Source of the DNA: an uncultured Pelagibacteraceae bacterium
Lineage (GTDB): Bacteria > Pseudomonadota > Alphaproteobacteria > Pelagibacterales > Pelagibacteraceae
Direction: 5' to 3'
Length of the DNA stretch: 64,000 nt
Assembly (NCBI GenBank): GCA_902617975.1
Contig: CACMYV010000002.1
Coordinates: 1-64,000 of the forward strand
Positions 47,900 through 56,028 of this stretch are shown in pieces. The notes below the pieces were generated by a model. That model did not search any database. It was not told where the DNA came from and saw only the letters and a program-made list of their open reading frames with translations. A program made the position numbers and the translations under genes. Within the stretch, counting starts at the first letter, position 1; each line of letters begins with the position of its first letter.

Positions 47900-48955
47900 T
47901 TAAAAGCAAACAATATGATCGATATGGATGGGTCTTTTTATACCAAATTTTTCATCGACTTCATGTTGATGAATATGATGAGAATGCACAAAAACTGGTA
48001 TTAATTTATTACTTAATGTTTTTAATGTATAAATAAAATTTGATCCTCTGAATTTTCTATCTACTACTTCAAGTTTAAGATTGCTCGCATCATCATGCTG
48101 TAAGTCCTCTGGCTGTATTAATAGTTTTACTTTAGATCCTATTGGGAACGGTCTAGCGAAATTTCCAGTTATTGTACCTAAATCTTCATTTTCAAGACTT
48201 TTCGGACTGGTAACTTCTGCTGGTATTAATGTGCCTCTATTTAAAAAATTAACTACCTCTACTGAATTTGGCAAATGATAAACATTATATGGATCATCAT
48301 ATTGCTTTAATTCACCATCTAATATTATTCCACATTTACTGCCTAAATAAAAAGCTTCATAAGAATCGTGTGTTACAATTATTGTAGTTATTTTAGAATT
48401 TGTTAAAATTTGTTTTAATTCAACTTGAATTTCCTCCTTAAAACTTTGATCTACATTAGATAATGGCTCATCAAGCATTAATAAATCAGGTTGAGAAACT
48501 AAAGATCTTGCTAGAGATGCTCTTTGGGCTTCGCCAGCACTTATCTCATGCGGAAATTTATTTAATATTTTGTTTAAGTTTAAAAAATTAATTACTTCTT
48601 TAGTTTGTATTTTTTTATCATCTTTCACTCTATCTGAGCCAAGATTAATATTTTTTTCTATATTGTAATGAGGAAATAAGCTGTTCTCTTGAAATGATAG
48701 AGCAATATTACGATTTTCTGGTTCAATATGAATATTTTCAGAAGAAATTGTTCTACCTTTTAGATTAATTTTACCTTTATTAATTTTTTCTAAACCTGCA
48801 ATAGTTCTTAATATTGTGGTTTTACCTATTCCAGATGGACCAAGTAAACATACTATTTCACCTTCATTTTCAATTTTTAATGAAACATTATTAACTTTAT
48901 TTTTCCCGCCAGCAGCAAAAGATACATTTTCAATTTCAAAAAAATTATTAGCCAT
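47900..48955 (-). CDS. fbpC: iron(III) ABC transporter ATP-binding protein
   Basis: 'GPSGIGKTTILRTIAGLE', 'ISAGEAQRASLARSL', 'LMLDEPLSNVD'; operon with FbpA/FbpB-like genes. Confidence 0.87.
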   Translation of the reverse strand: MANNFFEIENVSFAAGGKNKVNNVSLKIENEGEIVCLLGPSGIGKTTILRTIAGLEKINKGKINLKGRTISSENIHIEPENRNIALSFQENSLFPHYNIEKNINLGSDRVKDDKKIQTKEVINFLNLNKILNKFPHEISAGEAQRASLARSLVSQPDLLMLDEPLSNVDQSFKEEIQVELKQILTNSKITTIIVTHDSYEAFYLGSKCGIILDGELKQYDDPYNVYHLPNSVEVVNFLNRGTLIPAEVTSPKSLENEDLGTITGNFARPFPIGSKVKLLIQPEDLQHDDASNLKLEVVDRKFRGSNFIYTLKTLSNKLIPVFVHSHHIHQHEVDEKFGIKRPIHIDHIVCF

Positions 48956-50565
48956 TAGTCTTTCAAAATAAATTTAGACGTAATCAAAATAAATGTACTT
49001 GCAATTAATATCAAGAATAATGATGGAACCGCTGCAGCCTCTAAAAGATCTTGAGATGCAAAAATATATGCTGTTGTAGCGAATGTTTCAAAGTTAAATG
49101 GTCTCAATATTAATGTGATAGGTAATTCTTTTATTACTTCTATTGTAATTAATATTCCTATTAGAAAAACAGAATTTTTTAAATAAGGAACATGAATTCC
49201 TAAAAAGGTTTTTATTTTCGAGTAACCAAGAAGATAAGAACTTTCATCAATTGACCTATTTATTCTTTCATAACCAGTTTTCAATCCATTATAAGCTAAT
49301 GAATAAAATCTGATAAAATAAACTATTACTAAACCAAAAATAGATCCTATAAATACTCTCTTTATAGAATTAAATTCAAAGGCTTTTATAAAAGTATTAT
49401 CAAACCAAGCAATAAAAGTGATGAATGCTACAGCTAAAATTACACCAGGGATTGCATAGCCAGTAATAGAAAATGTTGTAAGATAATTTAAGAATTTACT
49501 TTTAGTTACTCTGTTTCCATAATTTGAAATAAATGAAAAAATTACGAGAACAAGACTTGATAAAAATACCAAGTAAATTGTATTTATAAATAATTGAAAA
49601 GTATTTAAATCAAATAAATTTTTTGGAAAAATTATTGTCCAATACAACATTTGTAAAACAGGGAATAAAAAGCTGACTAAAAAAACTAAAAAACAAAATC
49701 CGAATGCTAAAGAACCTTTTGAAAAGTTTAATTTAATTTTCTTCTTTTCTTTAATTCCTCCCTTAACTGGAGAATGATATTGAGCTTTTTTTCTTGAGAT
49801 ATTCTCAATAAAAAAAAGTCCTAATATAAATAATAGCAAAAAAAATGAGAGTTGATTTGCAAAAGCTAAATCATCAAAAGATATCCATGAATCATATATT
49901 CCAGTAGTAAGGGTTGCTATTCCAAAAAATGATACTGCTCCAAAATCTGATAATGTTTCCATAGCAACTAATGCCAAACCCGCTACTATAGCTGGTCTTG
50001 CTGATGGTAAAATGATTTTAAAGAAAGATTTATATTTTGAAAAACCTAGATTTTGTCCTAATTCAATTAAATTTTGAGACTGATAATGAAAAGATGCTCT
50101 AGTTAAAACGTAAACATATCCAAATAGTGAAAAAGAAATAGATAAAATAGCACCAAGCATACCATCAAATTTTGGAATGGATTGATTATATTCACCAGGT
50201 CCAAATAAAGATTTCAATATTGAGTATAGTGTTCCAAAGTTTTCAAAAAAAGCAGTTAATGAATAAGCATAAATGTAAGCAGGTACTGCAAAAGATAATA
50301 TTAAAGCCCATTTAAAAAATTTAACGCATGGAAAATCATAAAATGAAACTACATATGCACTGCCAACACCTAAGAATAATGTAAGAACTAAAACTCCTAA
50401 AAGTAATATTAAGGAATTATAAATATATTCAATTAAAAATGTATTTTTTAAAATATCAAAGTAATTAGTTGTTTCTTGGAAGAAACTTGCAAACACAGTT
50501 AAAATTGGAATTGCAACAACAAATGAAACTATAAAAGATGATAAGTACCAGGAATTAAATTTCAT
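48955..50565 (-). CDS. fbpB: iron(III) ABC transporter permease (fused FbpB type)
   Basis: 536 aa, two permease halves; 'PSARPAIVAGLALVAMETLSDFGAVSFFG'. Confidence 0.9.
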   Translation of the reverse strand: MKFNSWYLSSFIVSFVVAIPILTVFASFFQETTNYFDILKNTFLIEYIYNSLILLLGVLVLTLFLGVGSAYVVSFYDFPCVKFFKWALILSFAVPAYIYAYSLTAFFENFGTLYSILKSLFGPGEYNQSIPKFDGMLGAILSISFSLFGYVYVLTRASFHYQSQNLIELGQNLGFSKYKSFFKIILPSARPAIVAGLALVAMETLSDFGAVSFFGIATLTTGIYDSWISFDDLAFANQLSFFLLLFILGLFFIENISRKKAQYHSPVKGGIKEKKKIKLNFSKGSLAFGFCFLVFLVSFLFPVLQMLYWTIIFPKNLFDLNTFQLFINTIYLVFLSSLVLVIFSFISNYGNRVTKSKFLNYLTTFSITGYAIPGVILAVAFITFIAWFDNTFIKAFEFNSIKRVFIGSIFGLVIVYFIRFYSLAYNGLKTGYERINRSIDESSYLLGYSKIKTFLGIHVPYLKNSVFLIGILITIEVIKELPITLILRPFNFETFATTAYIFASQDLLEAAAVPSLFLILIASTFILITSKFILKD

Positions 50566-50601
50566 ATATTATAATCCGCCTTATAATCATGAAAATCAAA
50601 A

Positions 50602-50635
50602 GTGCCCATGGCTTAGGAGACCAAACCATAGGCAC
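50602..50635 (-). promoter_or_regulatory. stem-loop between iron SBP/microprotein and fbpB
   Basis: On - strand GUGCCUAUGGUUU/GGUCUCCU/AAGCCAUGGGCAC, 13 pairs including two G-U; the + strand transcript would have two C-A mismatches. Confidence 0.8.
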
Positions 50636-50648
50636 AAACTTTAGAAAA

Positions 50649-50822
50649 TCAAAAATTAAATACTTTTAGGATATGCGGAACCTCCTTAGTTTTAATTTCA
50701 GTCAATTTTCTATTATTTACACGTTTATTGATTTTTTCACACTCCGAAGCACATGCAGGACAGGCTTTGGAAGATTTATTATAATCAATTTCCGTAGTAA
50801 ATTTTTTTTTAACAGCTATCAT
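50649..50822 (-). CDS. 57-aa small protein with CxxCxxxC motif
   Basis: Manual ORF: MIAVKKKFTTEIDYNKSSKACPACASECEKINKRVNNRKLTEIKTKEVPHILKVFNF*; ATG directly follows fbpA stop; below ORF-track cutoff. Confidence 0.6.
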   Translation of the reverse strand: MIAVKKKFTTEIDYNKSSKACPACASECEKINKRVNNRKLTEIKTKEVPHILKVFNF

Positions 50823-51845
50823 TTACTTCCAACCTGCAGCCAACATTACTTCTAATGCATCTGCTTGTTTTGCACCGTATGACTTAACACTTGTTTTAGT
50901 ATCCATTACAAAGTTCATCTCTTTGCCTGGAACTAAATCATTAGGTGTTACACCACCGATCATTGGATACTCAAAAGTATTATTTACAATATGATTTTGA
51001 GCCTCTGTTGATAATAAAAACTCAACTAATTTTACAGCATTAGCTTTGTTTGGTGCATGTTTAAGCATACCAGCTCCACTAATATTAATGTGCGTTCCTC
51101 TATCTTGTTGATTAGGGAAAAAAGGTATTACTTTTTTTGCTGCTTCTTGTTGTTCAGCACCTTTTTTTCCAGATAACATCAATGCATGGTAATATGTGTT
51201 TGCAACAGCTATATCAGCTTCTCCAGCCGCAACAGCCATGATTTGAGCACGGTCGTTACCTTTTGGAGTTCTAGCCATGTTTGCTACAACAGCTTTAGAC
51301 CATTCTGCAGTTTTAGCTTTACCATTATTCTTAACTAGTGAAGCAACTAAAGACTGGTTATAAATGTTATTAGATTTTCTTATTACTAGTCTACCTTTCC
51401 ATTTTGGATCAGCTAGACCTTCGTAAGTCATGCCATTTAGTTCATTTGCATTTACTCTTTCAGGTGAATAATAAATTATTCTTGCTCTCTTAGCTATTCC
51501 AGTCCATTTAGCAGATCTAAATTGTGCAGGTACAGCATCCTTAATAGCTTTTGACCAACCAGCGTTTTGCATCATGCCTTTGGCTGCAAATGCACCTAAT
51601 CTTCCAGCATCAGCTGTGATGTATAAATCTCCAACACAGTCTGCTCCCTCTTCTGTAATTCTTTTTTGCAGGGCTTTATCTTTACCTGATACTACGTTTA
51701 CTTTAATTCCTGTTGCTGCTGTGAACTTTTCATATAATTGAATGTCAGAATCGTAGTGTCTTGCACTAAAAATATTGACCTCAGCTGCAATCGTAAAACT
51801 TGAAATTAAAGCAAAAAACAATGAAATTATTGTCAATTTTCTCAT
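50823..51845 (-). CDS. fbpA: iron(III) ABC transporter substrate-binding protein (start moved from ORF 51914)
   Basis: MRKLTIISLFFALISSFTIAAEVNIFSARHYDSDIQLYEKF; SD-like AAGGAG before ATG 51845; FbpA/FutA-type. Confidence 0.92.
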   Translation of the reverse strand: MRKLTIISLFFALISSFTIAAEVNIFSARHYDSDIQLYEKFTAATGIKVNVVSGKDKALQKRITEEGADCVGDLYITADAGRLGAFAAKGMMQNAGWSKAIKDAVPAQFRSAKWTGIAKRARIIYYSPERVNANELNGMTYEGLADPKWKGRLVIRKSNNIYNQSLVASLVKNNGKAKTAEWSKAVVANMARTPKGNDRAQIMAVAAGEADIAVANTYYHALMLSGKKGAEQQEAAKKVIPFFPNQQDRGTHINISGAGMLKHAPNKANAVKLVEFLLSTEAQNHIVNNTFEYPMIGGVTPNDLVPGKEMNFVMDTKTSVKSYGAKQADALEVMLAAGWK

Positions 51846-51915
51846 TCTACTCCTTAAATTTATATTTATATTAAACGTAATTTGTCCTGCAATGCGGATG
51901 ATAACTATTCTCAAT

Positions 51916-51957
51916 GAAAATGATTATCAATTGCAATATTGTCGCAATTGATAATCA
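51916..51957. promoter_or_regulatory. candidate iron-responsive (Fur/Irr-like) operator with 14-bp inverted repeat
   Basis: TGATTATCAATTGC (51921-51934) ... GCAATTGATAATCA (51944-51957), perfect; overlaps GAAAATGATTATCAATTGC resembling the Fur-box consensus. Confidence 0.6.
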
Positions 51958-51989
51958 ATCGCAATTAGTGCTGTTTTTTTATGATTTAT

Positions 51990-52880
51990 TTAAAATTCCC
52001 ACTCAGAAATTTTACTGTAAAGGAAATTCCTAAAAGCTTGAACTCTAGCAACATTTTTAAGTGATTGAGGGTATACAAAGTGTGCCTCTGTTGTTGGACC
52101 TTGAACACTTGGTAAAACTTTAACAATATTTGGTTGTTTGACAGTTAAGTAATCTGGTATCGCAGCTAATCCTACACCGCTTTGAACAGCTAATAGTAAA
52201 CCATAAACACTATTCACTCTCATTACAGTTTTTCTTTTTTTATTATCTTTCATTCCAAGTTTTAATGCCCAATCTGGATTATAAACTGGAGATGGAGCTC
52301 CTCTGCCGAATGAAATAAAGTTGTGCTTATTTAAGTCATTAATTGTCTTAGGATATCCGTATTTTTCTAGGTATTTTGGTGATCCGTAGATGTGATAATT
52401 AATATCTATGAGCTTTTTTTGAATATAATTAAGTTGTTTTGGTCTTCTCATAAATATACCAATATCCGCTTGTCTTGTACTTAAATCTAGTTCTCTATCA
52501 TCAAATATCAGTTCAACTTCAATTTCAGGATTGAGTTGCATAAATTCTTGGATTCTTGGTGTTAACCAGGTTGTTCCAAAACTAACAACTGTTGTTACTG
52601 ACAGTTTTCCGGAAGGTTTGTGTTTTTTATCTCCTAAAGTTGTTTCTACCTCTTTTAATTTAGAAATAACTTCATGTGCTGTTTTAAAAACATATTCTCC
52701 ATTTTCAGTAAGTGTTAAACCTCTAGCATGACGTTCAAATAATTTAACTTTTAAATCTTCTTCTAAAGATTGAATTTGTCTACTAATTGCAGATTGGCTA
52801 AGGTTTAGAATAACAGTTGCGCTTGTAAAACTACCTGCCTCAGCAACTGCATGAAATATCTTTAATTTATCCCAATCCAT
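51990..52880 (-). CDS. LysR family transcriptional regulator
   Basis: N-terminal HTH 'KIFHAVAEAGSFTSATVILNLSQSAISRQIQSLEEDLKVKLFERHARGLTLTENG'. Confidence 0.95.
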   Translation of the reverse strand: MDWDKLKIFHAVAEAGSFTSATVILNLSQSAISRQIQSLEEDLKVKLFERHARGLTLTENGEYVFKTAHEVISKLKEVETTLGDKKHKPSGKLSVTTVVSFGTTWLTPRIQEFMQLNPEIEVELIFDDRELDLSTRQADIGIFMRRPKQLNYIQKKLIDINYHIYGSPKYLEKYGYPKTINDLNKHNFISFGRGAPSPVYNPDWALKLGMKDNKKRKTVMRVNSVYGLLLAVQSGVGLAAIPDYLTVKQPNIVKVLPSVQGPTTEAHFVYPQSLKNVARVQAFRNFLYSKISEWEF

Positions 52881-53881
52881 TATTTATTTACATCCACTAC
52901 TATTTTATGTTTTAAATTTCCTTTTAATATATCTGAATAGACATTTAATAATTCATCTAATCCAATAGTATTTACTGATTTTTCTAAAATATTAAAATCT
53001 AACAAAGCAGGAAATTCTCCCCATACAAACTCTTTTCTTTTTTTACTGATGTTAACAGAGTCTACTCCCCATAATTTTACTGCTCTTAATATAAATGGGA
53101 TTACTGATGTATTTAATTTATTACCACTAGCATTTCCACATATGGCAACAATTCCTTTTGGTTTAGTTTGAGCAATAGCATTCGATAAAATGTTACCACC
53201 AACGGTATCTACAACGCCATCCCATGTTCCTTTATCTATTAATCTTGCTTCTCCCTCAAATTCTTTACGATCTATAACGTTTTTTGCACCAAGTTCTTTT
53301 AAATATTCAGCTTTATCTGGTTTACCAGTTATAGCTGTTACATTAATTCCCATTTTAGCAAGAACCATTACTGCAACCATTCCAACACCTCCTGTAGAAC
53401 CAGTTACTAATACATCATTAACTTTTGACTGCATCAATAGTTCCTCTCTTGCTTTAACTGCAAAAGCACATAACAAACCTGTAAGACCAGCAGTTCCCAA
53501 AATCATAGCTTGTTTATTTGTCATTCCCTCAGGTGTCTTTGTAATATGATCCTTTTTAACTTTTGCGTATTGAGAATATCCACCATCAAAAAGTTCTCCT
53601 GCTCTACAACCTGTTAATATAACTCTGTCTCCTTCTTTAAATTCTTCACCATCTCCTTGTGCAACAGTTCCAGAAAAATCAATACCAGGTATTCTTGGAT
53701 ACTCTTTTACTAATTTACCACCATCTTTTAATATCATTGCATCTTTCCAATTGAGATCAGAATAATCTATCTTAACTAGCACCTCACCATCTTTAAAATG
53801 GTCTAAACTTAGTTCTTTGACTTCTCTTGTAAAATTTTCGTTCTGATTGTTTATTACAACTGCTTTAAATGAGTCCGCCAT
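52880..53881 (-). CDS. acuI: YhdH/AcuI family quinone oxidoreductase (acrylyl-CoA reductase-like)
   Basis: 'FKAVVINNQNENFTREVKELSLDHFKDGEVLVKIDYSDLNWKDAMILKDGGKLVKEYPRIPGIDFSGTV', 'VTGSTGGVGMVAVMVLAKMG'. Confidence 0.85.
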   Translation of the reverse strand: MADSFKAVVINNQNENFTREVKELSLDHFKDGEVLVKIDYSDLNWKDAMILKDGGKLVKEYPRIPGIDFSGTVAQGDGEEFKEGDRVILTGCRAGELFDGGYSQYAKVKKDHITKTPEGMTNKQAMILGTAGLTGLLCAFAVKAREELLMQSKVNDVLVTGSTGGVGMVAVMVLAKMGINVTAITGKPDKAEYLKELGAKNVIDRKEFEGEARLIDKGTWDGVVDTVGGNILSNAIAQTKPKGIVAICGNASGNKLNTSVIPFILRAVKLWGVDSVNISKKRKEFVWGEFPALLDFNILEKSVNTIGLDELLNVYSDILKGNLKHKIVVDVNK

Positions 53882-53896
53882 GTTTATCAGTAAATA

Positions 53897-54499
53897 TTAT
53901 TTTGCAATAAATCGCAAATATCTATTTTGATAACTTAAATCGTCCTTAAACTGTCCAAGATAAAAATTTGTAACTGTGGTAGCTTGCTCTTTTTTTATAC
54001 CTCTCATAGTCATACACTGATGAGTTGAATCTATTGTTACCGCAACACCTTTTGCATCCAATGACTCCATTAAAGTATTAGCGATCTGAACAGTTAATCT
54101 TTCTTGTGTTTGTAATCTTTTTGAAAACACTTCTACAACTCTTGCTATTTTACTTAATCCTACGACTCTTTGATTTGGAATATATGCTACATGAGCAATT
54201 CCTATAATTGGTGCCATGTGATGTTCGCAATGACTTTGAACTGAAATATTTTTTTGAACAACCATATCGCTATAGCCTTCAACATCACCAAAAGTTTTGT
54301 CTAAAACTGCTTTTGGATCTTCTTTGTAGCCTTTGAAATATTCTTTAAATGCTTTTGTTACTCTTTTTGGAGTTTCCAATAAACCTTCTCTGGTAGGATC
54401 TTCACCTAACCACTTAAGAATTTTAACGAAAGCTTCTTCAGCTTCCTTGTCTGTTACTTCGTTAATTTTTTTTTCGTTTTCGTTTTTTACTAATTTCAT
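53897..54499 (-). CDS. folE: GTP cyclohydrolase I
   Basis: 'EDPTREGLLETPKRVTKAF', 'SHCEHHMAPIIGIAHVAYIPNQRVVGLSKIARVVE', 'THQCMTMRGIKK'. Confidence 0.96.
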   Translation of the reverse strand: MKLVKNENEKKINEVTDKEAEEAFVKILKWLGEDPTREGLLETPKRVTKAFKEYFKGYKEDPKAVLDKTFGDVEGYSDMVVQKNISVQSHCEHHMAPIIGIAHVAYIPNQRVVGLSKIARVVEVFSKRLQTQERLTVQIANTLMESLDAKGVAVTIDSTHQCMTMRGIKKEQATTVTNFYLGQFKDDLSYQNRYLRFIAK

Positions 54500-54556
54500 G
54501 ACGTGCTTTTATATATATAAAACCTTAATTTTAAAATATTTATTATATTTATTATT

Positions 54557-55045
54557 ATGTTAGATAATTCCACATATATGTTTAAAAAAAGAGAAAATGT
54601 AGCAGAAATAGAAGAAGGCAAGCTTTTATCTCCTAAATTCGATAATGATGGATTGATTCCAGTCATTACAACATGCTCAAAAACAAAAGAAATATTAATG
54701 CATGGGTATATGAATGTCGAAGCCTTCAAGTTAACTATTGAAACCAAAGAAGCTCACTACTGGAGCAGATCAAGACAATCAATTTGGCACAAAGGAAAAA
54801 CAAGTGGATTTGTTCAAAAAGTAAAAGAGATTCGAATTGATGATGATCAAGATGCTGTATGGATGAGTGTAGATATTGGCGAAGGTGCTAGTTGTCACGT
54901 TGGTTACAGATCTTGTTTTTATAGATCTGTCCCTTTGGGTAAAATTGATAATGCAAGACAAATTGAAATGAAATTTGAAGAAGAAGAAAAAAAATTTGAC
55001 CCAGAAGTTGTTTATAAAGGACAACCTAATCCAACAAAAATATAA
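54557..55045 (+). CDS. hisI: phosphoribosyl-AMP cyclohydrolase
   Basis: 'GLIPVITTCSKTKEILMHGYMNVEAF', 'AHYWSRSRQSIWHKGKTSG', 'CHVGYRSCFYR'. Confidence 0.92.
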   Translation: MLDNSTYMFKKRENVAEIEEGKLLSPKFDNDGLIPVITTCSKTKEILMHGYMNVEAFKLTIETKEAHYWSRSRQSIWHKGKTSGFVQKVKEIRIDDDQDAVWMSVDIGEGASCHVGYRSCFYRSVPLGKIDNARQIEMKFEEEEKKFDPEVVYKGQPNPTKI

Positions 55046-55052
55046 AAAATTG

Positions 55053-55661
55053 ATGAAAGTTTTAAGTCCTTTTGGACCAAAAATTGCTGTTATTAAAATT
55101 CCATCAAATTTAGTAAAAAAAATTAATGACGAGGTTGAAAGTATTATTAAAGATAAGAAAAAATTGAAATCAAATGACTATTCAAAAAAGTTAGTAGGTC
55201 AAGTTGAGCAAGAAATCGAATTAAAAAATAAATTTATAAAAAAAAATTTAAAAAGTTTTATTTCTAAAAGTGTAAATAAATATTTAAAAAAAAATCTTAA
55301 TAAAAAGTCTAAAAATATAAAAATTAAAAATTTATGGGTCGTAAGACAATTTAAAAATGATTATAACCCTGTACATTTTCATGATGGCAATGTTTCTGGA
55401 GTTGGTTATTTAAAAATTCCAAACAATTTAACAAAGGGACATAAAAAAATTAAAACTAATGGAACAATTGATTTTATTTATGGTTCTAAATCTTTTTTAA
55501 ATAATTCTATATTTAATCATAAACCAAGAGTTGGTGATCTTATCTTATTCCCAAATAATTTAATGCATACTGCATATCCATTTAAATCTGATGGTGAAAG
55601 AAGATCATTTTCTTTTAACATAGATATTGATAAAAAATTAACAAGATTGTTTCATGCCTGA
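55053..55661 (+). CDS. 2OG-Fe(II) oxygenase-like protein (TIGR02466-type; start moved from ORF 54975)
   Basis: 'YNPVHFHDGNVSGVGYLKIP', 'PRVGDLILFPNNLMHTAYPFKSDGERRSFSFNI'. Confidence 0.75.
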   Translation: MKVLSPFGPKIAVIKIPSNLVKKINDEVESIIKDKKKLKSNDYSKKLVGQVEQEIELKNKFIKKNLKSFISKSVNKYLKKNLNKKSKNIKIKNLWVVRQFKNDYNPVHFHDGNVSGVGYLKIPNNLTKGHKKIKTNGTIDFIYGSKSFLNNSIFNHKPRVGDLILFPNNLMHTAYPFKSDGERRSFSFNIDIDKKLTRLFHA

Positions 55662-56028
55662 TAAACAAAAAAACGTTTTAGACGAAGACTTGGAGTTATG
55701 TTCTAATGATCCTTTAACAGGATGGTATAGAGACGGATGTTGCAATACAGATGAAAATGATCATGGTGTGCACACTGTTTGTGCAAAAGTAAATACTGAA
55801 TTTTTAGAATGGTGTAAAGAAGCAGGCAATGATTTAATTACACCTCATCCTGAGTTTGGTTTTCCAGGTTTAAAAGATGGAGATAGTTGGTGCGTGTGTG
55901 CAGGCTGGTATGCTCGAGCTTTAGAAGCTGGAAAAGGATGTCCAATTTATTTAAAAAAAACTCATAAAAACACTTTAAAGCTTATTCCAATTGAAACTTT
56001 GAAAAAGTTTGCAATCGATTTATCTTAA
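55654..56028 (+). CDS. DUF2237 family protein
   Basis: 'DPLTGWYRDGCCNTDENDHGVHTVCAKVNTEFL...WCVCAGWYARALEAG'. Confidence 0.85.
   Translation: MPDKQKNVLDEDLELCSNDPLTGWYRDGCCNTDENDHGVHTVCAKVNTEFLEWCKEAGNDLITPHPEFGFPGLKDGDSWCVCAGWYARALEAGKGCPIYLKKTHKNTLKLIPIETLKKFAIDLS

Noticed and set aside
47900-48010. His-rich C-terminus of the iron ABC ATPase (HSHHIHQHE)
   Set aside because: Looked like a metal sensor, but similar His-containing tails occur in iron-type ABC ATPases; not distinctive without an alignment.
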